DNA of 53,053 bases, taken from Microbacteriaceae bacterium (GTDB lineage: Bacteria > Actinomycetota > Actinomycetes > Actinomycetales > Microbacteriaceae). The translations under genes were made by a program, and so were the position numbers. Shown one piece after another: positions 8,172 to 15,728 of the stretch. Under the pieces are notes generated by a model. It was not told the DNA's origin. It worked only from the letters and a program-made list of their open reading frames with translations, and searched no databases. Location: positions 1 to 53,053 of the forward strand of contig JAODMO010000035.1 in the NCBI GenBank assembly GCA_025464995.1, given 5' to 3'. Numbering within the stretch: position 1 is the stretch's first letter; each line of letters begins with the position of its first letter.

Positions 8172-9032
8172 ATGAGTATCGAGTTCCTGTCCATCACCAA
8201 GGAGTTCGGCGACGGAACCCTGGCCGTCGAAGACTTCAGCCTGCTGATGCCGTCGCGCAAGACCACCGTGCTCGTGGGGTCGTCGGGCAGCGGCAAGACG
8301 ACGCTGCTGCGAATGATCAACCGCATGGTCGACCCGACGAGCGGCAGGGTGGAGATCGACGGGGAGGACATCTCCGCCAAGGCGCCCGTGAGCCTGCGTC
8401 GCAGCATCGGCTATGTCATGCAGAACTCCGGGCTGCTGCCTCATCTCCGGGTGATCGACAACGTCGCGACCGTGCCCGTGCTCAACGGCGTGAGCCGGAA
8501 GGACGCCCGCGCCCTGGCGCTCGAGCTGCTCGACACGGTCGGCCTCGCCCGCGAGCTCGCGGAACGCTACCCCAGCCAGCTCTCGGGCGGGCAGCAGCAG
8601 CGCGTGGGCGTCGCGCGCGGTCTTGCCGCCAATCCCAACATCCTGCTTATGGATGAACCGTTCGGCGCCGTCGACCCCATCGTGCGCGCCGAGCTGCAGC
8701 AGGAGACGATCCGCCTCCAGCGCGACCTCGACAAGACCGTGGTCTTCGTCACCCACGACATCGACGAGGCGTTCCTGCTCGGCGACCAGGTCGTCATCCT
8801 CGAGAAGGGGGCGCGGGTCGCCCAGGTCGGCAGCCCGAGCGAGATCCTCGCCAACCCGGCCAGCGAGTTCGTCGCCGACTTCATCGGCGCCGCCCGGGGC
8901 AAACGCGCGCTCTCGATCCGCGCCACCGCCAACGGATCGGTGCTCATCGACGGCGACGGACGGACGGCGGGCGTGCTCGTCGACGGCCCGCCCGACGACT
9001 CGGGCCCACCGCGGCAGAGGTCGGCGGCGTGA
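8172..9032 (+). CDS. Glycine betaine/choline-type ABC transporter, ATP-binding protein
   Basis: ATPase of an OpuC/ProU-type osmoprotectant importer, 286 aa. Walker A GSSGSGKTT is at 36-44, the signature LSGGQQQR follows, and Walker B reads ILLMDEPFGAVD. The D-loop and His switch (VFVTHDIDEA) are intact. No C-terminal tandem CBS pair is present, unlike OpuCA or ProV of some bacteria, so ionic-strength sensing by CBS domains is unlikely. The 3' end overlaps the next gene by 4 bp, which points to translational coupling. Confidence 0.9.
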   Translation: MSIEFLSITKEFGDGTLAVEDFSLLMPSRKTTVLVGSSGSGKTTLLRMINRMVDPTSGRVEIDGEDISAKAPVSLRRSIGYVMQNSGLLPHLRVIDNVATVPVLNGVSRKDARALALELLDTVGLARELAERYPSQLSGGQQQRVGVARGLAANPNILLMDEPFGAVDPIVRAELQQETIRLQRDLDKTVVFVTHDIDEAFLLGDQVVILEKGARVAQVGSPSEILANPASEFVADFIGAARGKRALSIRATANGSVLIDGDGRTAGVLVDGPPDDSGPPRQRSAA

Positions 9033-9736
9033 ACTGGCTGGGCAACAACCTCGACCTGATCGCCGCACTCACTGTGCAGCACATCCGGCTCGCGGTCCCG
9101 CCCATCCTCCTCGGCTTCATCATCTCCATCCCCGTCGGCTGGCTCGCCTACCGCTTCAGGCTCACGCGGGGGCTGCTGCTCACCCTCGCCGGGCTGCTCT
9201 TCACGATCCCCTCGCTCGCGCTCTTCGTCATCCTGCCGCCGCTCCTCGGAATCAGCTTCCTTAGTGAGGCCAACGTCACGATCGCGCTCACCATCTACGC
9301 GGTCGCGATCATGTCGCGGTCGGTGGCCGACGCGCTCGAGTCGGTCGACCCCGACATCCGCCAGTCCGCCACGGCGATCGGCTACGGCAGCTGGCGCCGG
9401 TTCTGGACGGTCGAGTTCCCGCTCGCCGGGCCGGTCATCCTCGCGGGCCTCCGCGTCGCCGCCGTCAGCACGATCAGCCTCGTCACCGTCGGCATCCTCA
9501 TCGGCGTCGACAGCCTCGGCTACCTGTTCACCAACGGCTTCCAGCGCCGCATCGTCGTCGAGATCTTCGCCGGAGTGGTCATGGTGGTCGTCATCGCGCT
9601 CCTCGTCGACGGGCTGCTCGTTCTCCTCGGCCGCGTGCTCATGCCGTGGACACGGGCGCGTACGGCCGTGCGGTCACCGCTCGGACGCGCGCCGCTCATG
9701 CCGCCGGCGGGCCACGTACCCGGAGGAGTCCAGTGA
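9029..9736 (+). CDS. Osmoprotectant ABC transporter permease 1
   Basis: Inner-membrane permease, 235 aa with about six helices and a BPD_transp_1 domain. The cytoplasmic coupling loop is seen around LESVDPDIRQSATAIGYGSW. It starts with GTG overlapping the ATPase gene's TGA and ends in a GTGA overlap with the second permease. With its partner it would form the heterodimeric channel for betaine- or choline-type solutes. Confidence 0.88.
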   Translation: MNWLGNNLDLIAALTVQHIRLAVPPILLGFIISIPVGWLAYRFRLTRGLLLTLAGLLFTIPSLALFVILPPLLGISFLSEANVTIALTIYAVAIMSRSVADALESVDPDIRQSATAIGYGSWRRFWTVEFPLAGPVILAGLRVAAVSTISLVTVGILIGVDSLGYLFTNGFQRRIVVEIFAGVVMVVVIALLVDGLLVLLGRVLMPWTRARTAVRSPLGRAPLMPPAGHVPGGVQ

Positions 9737-10470
9737 ACCTCTTCGCCGAGGCCATCGCCTGGCTCACGTCGCACGAGCAGTACGAGGGCGCGGGCTCGCT
9801 TCCCGCGCGCATCGGTGAGCACCTGTTCTTCACCTTCGTCGCGGTGCTCATCGCCGCCGTCATCGCGATCCCGATCGGCTATCTCATCGGCCACACCGGC
9901 AAGGGCCGGGAGCTCGCCGTCGCCATCTCCGGCGCCGCCCGGGCGCTGCCTTCCTTCGGGCTCATCCTGCTCCTCGTGCTGCTCATCGGGGTGACGCAGA
10001 AGCCGCTCGCCGCCTTCATCGCATTCGTGCTGCTCGCCGTGCCCTCCATCCTCGCCGGTGCCTACTCGGGGCTCGAGGCGATCGACCGTCGGATCATCGA
10101 CTCCGCACGGGCAGTGGGCATGACGGAGTGGCAGATCCTCTGGAAGGTCGAGATACCCCTCGGTCTGCCGCTGCTCATCGGAGGCATCAGGTCGGCCGCG
10201 CTGCAGGTCGTCGCGACCGTCACCCTCGCGGCATTCATCGGGCTCGGCGGCGTGGGGCTGTACATCATCGCCGGCCTCGCGCTGCGCGAGTTCGACCAGA
10301 TGCTGGGGGCGGCGATCGTGATCGTGATCCTCGCCCTCCTGATCGACGCACTCTTCGCGCTGCTCCAGCGCCTCATCACGCCCCGCGGTGTAAGCGCCGG
10401 ACGGGCGTCAGACTTCCGTACGAGGTCACTCCGGCCGCGCACGGTGGCGGAACCCTCCGCAAACAGGTAA
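9733..10470 (+). CDS. Osmoprotectant ABC transporter permease 2
   Basis: Second membrane subunit, 245 aa. The GTG at 9733 is chosen: it overlaps the upstream stop (GTGA), has GGAGG about 7 nt before it, and gives the usual length, while the upstream in-frame ATG lies inside the previous gene. The coupling loop reads LEAIDRRIIDSARAVGMTEW. The two permeases are related but clearly different in sequence, as in OpuCB/OpuCD. Confidence 0.87.
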   Translation: MNLFAEAIAWLTSHEQYEGAGSLPARIGEHLFFTFVAVLIAAVIAIPIGYLIGHTGKGRELAVAISGAARALPSFGLILLLVLLIGVTQKPLAAFIAFVLLAVPSILAGAYSGLEAIDRRIIDSARAVGMTEWQILWKVEIPLGLPLLIGGIRSAALQVVATVTLAAFIGLGGVGLYIIAGLALREFDQMLGAAIVIVILALLIDALFALLQRLITPRGVSAGRASDFRTRSLRPRTVAEPSANR

Positions 10471-10495
10471 CACAGCAGAGTGAAAAGAGAAGAAC

Positions 10496-11413
10496 ATGTT
10501 CGCAGCTAGGAACAAGGGCTGGCTCGCCGCAGGCGTAGTCATGGTCGGGGCGTCATTGGCCCTGTCAGGGTGTGCATCCGGTGACCCTCTCGAGTCGGAC
10601 ACCGGATCGGGTGCCGGCGCATCCGACACGATCGTCATCGGATCGCAGGCCTACTACTCCAACGAGATCATCGCGGAGATCTACGCCCAGGCGCTCGAGG
10701 ACGCCGACTTCACGGTGGAGCGCAAGTTCAACATCGGGCAGCGTGACGCCTACCTCCCCGAGCTGGAGAGCGGTGACGTCGACCTGTTCCCCGAGTACAC
10801 GGGAAACCTCCTGCAGTACTACGTGCCCGACACCGAAGCCAGCTCGTCGGACGACGTCTATGCGGCACTCGCCGACGCACTGCCCAAGGGCCTCACCGTG
10901 CTCGACCAGTCGCCCGCGACCGACGAGGACTCCTACAACGTGACGAAGGACTTCGCCGACGCGAACGACCTCACGACCATCGCCGACCTCGCGAAGGTCG
11001 CTGAGCCGCTCAAGCTCGGCGGCAACGCCGAGCTCGAGGAGCGCCCGTACGGGCCCAAGGGCCTCGCCGACCGCTACAAGGTCGACGTCTCCTTCACGGC
11101 GACGGGCGACACGACGGTGGAGGACCTGCTCGCCGGAACGATCAACATCGCGAACGTCTACAGCGCCGACCCGCGCATCCAGACGAACAATCTCGTGACG
11201 CTCGAAGACCCCGACGCGCTCTTCCTCGCCTCGAACGTCGTGCCGCTCGTGAGCAGCGACATCGCCGACGACATCGCCGACGTCATCAACGCCGTGAGCG
11301 CCAAGCTCACGGTCGAGGGTCTCGTCGCCCTCAATGTGCAGAGCACCGTCGACGAGGAGTCGCCCGACGCCATCGCGAAGAAGTGGCTCACCGACAACGA
11401 CCTCCTGTCGTAA
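10496..11413 (+). CDS. Osmoprotectant ABC transporter substrate-binding lipoprotein 1
   Basis: Periplasmic-type binding protein anchored as a lipoprotein, 305 aa. A signal peptide ends in the lipobox LALSGC with Cys at 26. The mature part begins with TIVIGSQAYYSNEIIAEIYAQ and has NIGQRDAYLPELESGDVDL, typical of OpuAC/OpuCC (QAT) proteins that bind quaternary amines. A ribosome binding site AAAAGAGAAGA precedes the ATG. It is followed by a hairpin and a second binding protein. Confidence 0.88.
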   Translation: MFAARNKGWLAAGVVMVGASLALSGCASGDPLESDTGSGAGASDTIVIGSQAYYSNEIIAEIYAQALEDADFTVERKFNIGQRDAYLPELESGDVDLFPEYTGNLLQYYVPDTEASSSDDVYAALADALPKGLTVLDQSPATDEDSYNVTKDFADANDLTTIADLAKVAEPLKLGGNAELEERPYGPKGLADRYKVDVSFTATGDTTVEDLLAGTINIANVYSADPRIQTNNLVTLEDPDALFLASNVVPLVSSDIADDIADVINAVSAKLTVEGLVALNVQSTVDEESPDAIAKKWLTDNDLLS

Positions 11414-11425
11414 CACCGGCACGAT

Positions 11426-11459
11426 GAGAGGGGCGGATGCTGCGGCATCCGTCCCTCTC
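11426..11459 (+). terminator. Hairpin between the two binding-protein genes
   Basis: A 15-bp stem with one mismatch (GAGAGGGGCGGATGC / GCATCCGTCCCTCTC) around a 4-nt loop, starting 13 bp after the first binding-protein gene. There is no T-run, so it may act as an mRNA stabiliser or partial terminator that sets the ratio of the two proteins. Confidence 0.55.
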
Positions 11460-11482
11460 CACGTCGTGAAAGGATGGAGAAC

Positions 11483-12409
11483 ATGCAGTCACGAGGGAGG
11501 AACCGGGTTCTGGCCGGAGCTCTCGCTGTCGGGCTCCTGTTCTCCGCCTCCGGGTGCGCGACGACCCGCGCCGACCCCCGCGACACCGGGCACGGGGTCG
11601 CCATCACCGTCGGCGCGCAGGACACGCTCGAGAACCGCATCCTCGCCCAGCTGTACGGCCAAGTGCTCGCGCACCATGGCTACGACATCGACTACAACGA
11701 GGGCGTGGGCGACCGGGCATCCTTCATCCCGGCGCTGCAGTCGGGGATCATCGACCTCATCCCCGACTCCACCGGTGCCCTGCTGTACGGCGCTGATCCG
11801 GGCGCATTCGCACGCTCGAGCGGCGACGTCATCGAGGCCCTGCCCGATGCGCTCGTCCCGCTCAAGCTGCACGCGTTCCACCCCGCGGAGGCAGACGACG
11901 CCGACGCGTTCGTCGTCACAAGCGAGTTCTCGGAGGCGAACCAGGTCACGAGCATCGGCGACCTCGCCTACCGCGAGCGGCAGGTCGTCATCGGCGCACC
12001 CGTGGGCTTCCTCGACGGGAGACACGGGCGTACGGCGCTGCTGGCGGTGTACCAGCTCTCCGGGTACGGCACGCGCGAGATCGGCGGCAACGCCACGACG
12101 GCCCTCGTGAGCGCGCTGCTCACGGGATCGGTGCACGTCGCCGTCATCCCGTCGACGACCCCCTCGATCGGGCTCAACGGGCTCGTCGTGCTCCGTGACC
12201 CGAAGAGTCTCATCACGGCGCAGAACATCGTTCCCGTCGCGGGAACGGCCGCGAATCGGCCCGACGTGCGGCGACTGGTCGACTCCGTCTCCGCCGAGCT
12301 CACCACCGACGAGTTGCGCGAGCTCAACGAGAGCGGAAGCGGGGGAGACGGACCGTCGCCCGAACGCGTTGCGAAGGAGTGGCTCTCCGACAAGCGCCTG
12401 CTCGACTGA
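11483..12409 (+). CDS. Osmoprotectant ABC transporter substrate-binding lipoprotein 2
   Basis: A diverged paralogue of the previous protein, about 308 aa. The lipobox is SASGC; the mature part opens with ITVGAQDTLENRILAQLYGQ, and GVGDRASFIPALQSGIIDL matches the NIGQRDAYLPELESGDVDL region of its partner. I prefer the ATG at 11483 because GGATGGAG precedes it, although an ATG at 11474 is in frame. Having two binding proteins for one importer suggests two solute specificities. It converges on the DedA gene with a 12-bp gap. Confidence 0.83.
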   Translation: MQSRGRNRVLAGALAVGLLFSASGCATTRADPRDTGHGVAITVGAQDTLENRILAQLYGQVLAHHGYDIDYNEGVGDRASFIPALQSGIIDLIPDSTGALLYGADPGAFARSSGDVIEALPDALVPLKLHAFHPAEADDADAFVVTSEFSEANQVTSIGDLAYRERQVVIGAPVGFLDGRHGRTALLAVYQLSGYGTREIGGNATTALVSALLTGSVHVAVIPSTTPSIGLNGLVVLRDPKSLITAQNIVPVAGTAANRPDVRRLVDSVSAELTTDELRELNESGSGGDGPSPERVAKEWLSDKRLLD

Positions 12410-12421
12410 CCCCACGACCGG

Positions 12422-13102
12422 CTAGGGGCGGGCGCTCTCCGACGTGGTCTCGTCGACCACGGCCGGGCGGTCCATGTGCCTCGCCTCGCGCCGGGCGAGC
12501 ACCTTCTTGCCGACGACCACGAGAACCGCGAAGAGCACGATGATGCCGACGAAGACGTATCCGGCGTAGTGCAGTTGCTCAGAGAGGCTCCGGTAGCTTC
12601 CCGCCGCGACGGTTCCCACCGACACGTAGGCGAGTGCCCAGAGCACGCACGCCGGCACGGTCCAGCGCATGAACCTGCGGTACGGCATGGTGCTCATGCC
12701 AACCGTGAGCGGAATGATCGAGTGCAGCACGGGCAGGAAGCGCGACACGAACACCGCGATGCCCCCTCGGCGATCGAGGTAGTTCTCCGCCCGGCTCCAG
12801 TGCGGCTCGCCGATCCTCCGGCCGAGGCGTGACGCACGGATGCGAGGCCCGAAGTAGCGGCCGAGCGCGAAGCCGATGCTCTCGCCCGCGAGCGCCCCGA
12901 CGATCACCGCAACCGCGAGGGAGACGAACTGCACCACGTTCTCGACGCCCGTCGCGGCGACTATGACAATGGTGTCGCCCGGCACGATGAGGCCGACGAG
13001 GATGCTGGTCTCCAACATGATGCCGACGCCCGCGAGCAGCGTCCTGACCACGGGGTCGACGGACTGCACCACGTCGAGGATCCAGCTCAAGATGTCGTTC
13101 AC
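12422..13102 (-). CDS. DedA family membrane protein
   Basis: SNARE-associated/VTT-domain membrane protein, 226 aa. Family features include LVGLIVPGDTIVIVAATG in the N-terminal half, GALAGESIGFALGRYFGP, and the SRFLPVLHSIIPLTVGMS segment. DedA proteins are linked to undecaprenyl-phosphate or phospholipid flipping and membrane homeostasis. The start is a GTG with a TAGTCT box 6 nt upstream. The C-terminal tail is short and basic, then acidic. Confidence 0.88.
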   Translation of the reverse strand: MNDILSWILDVVQSVDPVVRTLLAGVGIMLETSILVGLIVPGDTIVIVAATGVENVVQFVSLAVAVIVGALAGESIGFALGRYFGPRIRASRLGRRIGEPHWSRAENYLDRRGGIAVFVSRFLPVLHSIIPLTVGMSTMPYRRFMRWTVPACVLWALAYVSVGTVAAGSYRSLSEQLHYAGYVFVGIIVLFAVLVVVGKKVLARREARHMDRPAVVDETTSESARP

Positions 13103-13108
13103 AGCACG

Positions 13109-13114
13109 AGACTA
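13109..13114 (-). promoter_or_regulatory. -10 box of the DedA gene (leaderless, GTG start)
   Basis: Minus-strand TAGTCT, 6 nt, then GTG at 13102. It shows that the pattern also occurs with GTG starts. Confidence 0.5.
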
Positions 13115-13233
13115 GTTGTGCGGGCTGGGTGTGGAAATGGGGACCACCCCGAATCGCCCTGACTGCCGCGTCATTCCGCGTCTCGACGAGAGTCGGGACT
13201 TAAGCCTCATGTGCCCCGTGCCGCCGATCACGA

Positions 13234-13251
13234 GAATTGATCTGGCAATTC
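13234..13251. promoter_or_regulatory. Inverted repeat upstream of cydA
   Basis: GAATTG-ATCTGG-CAATTC ends 26 bp before the cydA start, with a TGATAT (possible -10) at 13255-13260. It could bind a redox or respiration regulator, but it is not a close match to the Rex site I know (TTGTGAA-N4-TTCACAA). Confidence 0.35.
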
Positions 13252-13277
13252 GAGTGATATGTGATGAACGGTTGGTG

Positions 13278-14690
13278 ATGGACGTGGGCGAGATCCTCGA
13301 TCCGCTTCTGCTTTCCCGGTGGCAATTCGGTCTGACGACCCTGTACCACTTCCTCTTCATTCCACTCACGATCGGCATGGTGCTGCTCGTGGCGACGCTG
13401 CAGACCGCGTGGGTTCGCACGGGGAAGCTCAAGTACCTGCACCTGACCCGGTTGTTCGGCAAGATCTTCCTCATCAACTTCGCCATGGGCGTCGTCACCG
13501 GAATCGTGCAGGAATTCCAATTCGGAATGAACTGGTCGGATTACTCCCGCTTCGTCGGCGACGTGTTCGGTGCGCCTCTCGCCATGGAGGGTCTGCTCGC
13601 CTTCTTCTTCGAGGCGACCTTCATCGGCCTGTGGATCTTCGGCTGGGACAAGCTGTCGCCCCGCCTGCACCTCGCAACCATCTGGGCAACGGCAGCGGGA
13701 AGCGTGCTCTCGGCGTACTTCATCCTCGCGGCCAACGCGTTCATGCAGAACCCGGTGGGCTACGAGATCAACGAGGCGAAGGGTCGTGCCGAGCTCACTG
13801 ACATCGTCGCCGTGCTGACCAACCCCGTGGCTGTCTGGCAGTTTCCGCACACGATCTTCGCCTCGATCATGTTCGCCGCCACCGTGGTCGTCGCGACCGC
13901 CGCGTACCACCTGTCGCGCAAGCGCCACGAGGAGACGATGCGCACGGCGCTGAAGTTCGGCTCGTTCGCGAGCATCTTCGGCTTCGGCGGTGCGGCGCTG
14001 TCGGGCGACCAGCTCGGCCTCGTGATGGTCGAGACCCAGCCGATGAAGATGGCCGCGGCGGAGGCGCTGTACCGTACCTCGAAGAACGCCAGCTTCTCGA
14101 TTTTCTCTTGGGGCACACCGGATGGCGCGCACGAGATCTTCTCCATCCGCATCCCCTACCTGCTCTCATTCCTCTCCACCCACACCTTCACGGGCGAGGT
14201 CGAGGGCATCAACGACCTGCAGGCCCAGTACGCGCAGGAGTACGGCCCCGGCGACTATTCGCCCATCATCTGGATCACCTACTGGGGATTCCGGTACATG
14301 ATCGGCCTCGGGGCAATCGCGGCGCTCGTCGCGGTCGTCGGGCTCTGGCTCACCCGCAAGGGCAAGGAGCCTCAGCCGTGGGCCTGGAAGGTGGCGATCT
14401 GGTCGGCGCCACTTCCGCTCCTCGCATCCCTCGCCGGCTGGATCTTCACCGAGATGGGACGCCAGCCGTGGATCGTCTTCGGCCTCATGAAAACGGAGGA
14501 CGGGGTGTCGCCCAACGTGACCGGCCTCATGGTGCTCATCTCCCTCGTCGCCTTCACGCTCGTCTACGGGGTGCTCGCGGTCGTCGAGTTCAAGCTCATC
14601 AAGAAGGCCGCGATCACGGGGCCCGACGAGTGGGAGCACCACGACGACGCCGACTCCGTCGACCACTCCAAGCTCGCGACCGTCTACTAA
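13278..14690 (+). CDS. cydA: Cytochrome bd ubiquinol/menaquinol oxidase subunit I
   Basis: Catalytic subunit carrying hemes b558, b595 and d, 470 aa. The ATG at 13278 is chosen because it gives the normal N-terminus LLLSRWQFGLTTLYHFLFIP with the conserved heme His at residue 24; the longer frame adds 54 unconserved residues. The quinol-site motif GRQPW is at 394-398, and the Q-loop is of the short type. The enzyme reduces O2 to water with high affinity. It is first in cydABDC, with cydB following after 9 bp. Confidence 0.96.
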   Translation: MDVGEILDPLLLSRWQFGLTTLYHFLFIPLTIGMVLLVATLQTAWVRTGKLKYLHLTRLFGKIFLINFAMGVVTGIVQEFQFGMNWSDYSRFVGDVFGAPLAMEGLLAFFFEATFIGLWIFGWDKLSPRLHLATIWATAAGSVLSAYFILAANAFMQNPVGYEINEAKGRAELTDIVAVLTNPVAVWQFPHTIFASIMFAATVVVATAAYHLSRKRHEETMRTALKFGSFASIFGFGGAALSGDQLGLVMVETQPMKMAAAEALYRTSKNASFSIFSWGTPDGAHEIFSIRIPYLLSFLSTHTFTGEVEGINDLQAQYAQEYGPGDYSPIIWITYWGFRYMIGLGAIAALVAVVGLWLTRKGKEPQPWAWKVAIWSAPLPLLASLAGWIFTEMGRQPWIVFGLMKTEDGVSPNVTGLMVLISLVAFTLVYGVLAVVEFKLIKKAAITGPDEWEHHDDADSVDHSKLATVY

Positions 14691-14699
14691 GGACACATC

Positions 14700-15716
14700 A
14701 TGGACCTCGCCTACCTCTGGTTCTTCATCGTCGGATTCTTCTTCGTCGGCTACTTCGTGCTCGACGGGTTCGACTTCGGCGTCGGCATGAGCCTCCCGTT
14801 CCTCGGGCGCGACGACACCGACCGACGCGTGCTCATCAACACGATCGGTCCGGTGTGGGACATGAACGAGACCTGGCTCATCGTCGCGGGGGCCGCCCTG
14901 TTCGCGGCCTTCCCCGAGTGGTACGCGAGCATGTTCAGCGGGTTCTACCTCGCCCTGCTGCTCATCCTCATCGCCCTCATCCTGCGCGGCGTCTCCTTCG
15001 AATACCGCCACCAGAACAAGGGCGTGGCGTGGACGAAGTGGTTCGACCGGATGATCGTGGTCGGGTCGGCGGTGCCCGCGCTCCTCTGGGGCGTCGCCTT
15101 CGCCAACCTCATCCAGGGCGTGCCGATGGACGCCGACCACAACTTCACCGGCGACCTGTTCACTCTGCTCAACCCCTACGGGTTGCTCGGCGGACTCACG
15201 ACGCTCCTCCTGTTCTTCACCCACGGCGTCGTGTTCGTGTCGCTCAAGACCGAGGGCGACTTGCGATTGCGCGCGCAGTCACTCGCCCGCACGTCCGGCG
15301 GCATCTCGGTGCTCGTGGCCGCGGTATTCCTCGGCTGGACGCTGCTGCAGCACCTCGACGCGCCGCACTTCTGGCTCATCGCCACGTTCGCCCTGCTCGC
15401 CGCGGTGTTCCTCATCGCGGCCTGGCTGTTCAACGCCGTCGGCCGCGAGGGGTGGGCGTTCGCCGCCATGGCCCTCACGATCGTCTTCGCCGTCGGCACC
15501 ATCCTGTCTGCGCTGTTCCCGAACGTCATGCCCGCCAGCAACATCCCGGCCAACGGACTGACGATCGAGAACGCGTCGAGCTCGCCGTACACGCTGAATC
15601 TCATGACCTGGGTCGCGGCCCTCAGCCTGCCGCTCATCCTCGCCTACCAGTCGTGGACCTACTGGGTGTTCCGCAAGCGAATCACGCGTGCCGCTGTGCT
15701 GTCGTCGAGCCACTGA
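14700..15716 (+). CDS. cydB: Cytochrome bd oxidase subunit II
   Basis: Membrane subunit II, 338 aa. It opens with LAYLWFFIVGFFFVGYFVLDGFDFGVG and has VWDMNETWLIVAGAALFAAFPEWYA, both hallmarks of CydB. About eight to nine hydrophobic helices follow. It starts 9 bp after cydA (an AAGGACA ribosome binding site precedes the ATG), so the two subunits should be co-translated. Confidence 0.96.
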   Translation: MDLAYLWFFIVGFFFVGYFVLDGFDFGVGMSLPFLGRDDTDRRVLINTIGPVWDMNETWLIVAGAALFAAFPEWYASMFSGFYLALLLILIALILRGVSFEYRHQNKGVAWTKWFDRMIVVGSAVPALLWGVAFANLIQGVPMDADHNFTGDLFTLLNPYGLLGGLTTLLLFFTHGVVFVSLKTEGDLRLRAQSLARTSGGISVLVAAVFLGWTLLQHLDAPHFWLIATFALLAAVFLIAAWLFNAVGREGWAFAAMALTIVFAVGTILSALFPNVMPASNIPANGLTIENASSSPYTLNLMTWVAALSLPLILAYQSWTYWVFRKRITRAAVLSSSH

Positions 15717-15722
15717 TACGGT
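15717..15722 (+). promoter_or_regulatory. Internal -10 box before cydD (leaderless)
   Basis: TACGGT, then GAACGA, then the cydD ATG at 15729. It overlaps the cydB stop region, so cydDC may also be transcribed separately from cydAB. Confidence 0.45.
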
Positions 15723-15728
15723 GAACGA

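Noticed and set aside
13116-13277. N-terminal extension of CydA by 54 codons
   Set aside because: The extra residues are not hydrophobic or conserved, and the ATG at 13278 gives the standard CydA start.
14108-15724. Long open frame (over 500 codons) across cydA and cydB in another frame
   Set aside because: It is Arg/His/Pro-rich and has no family features; it is a shadow frame caused by high GC.
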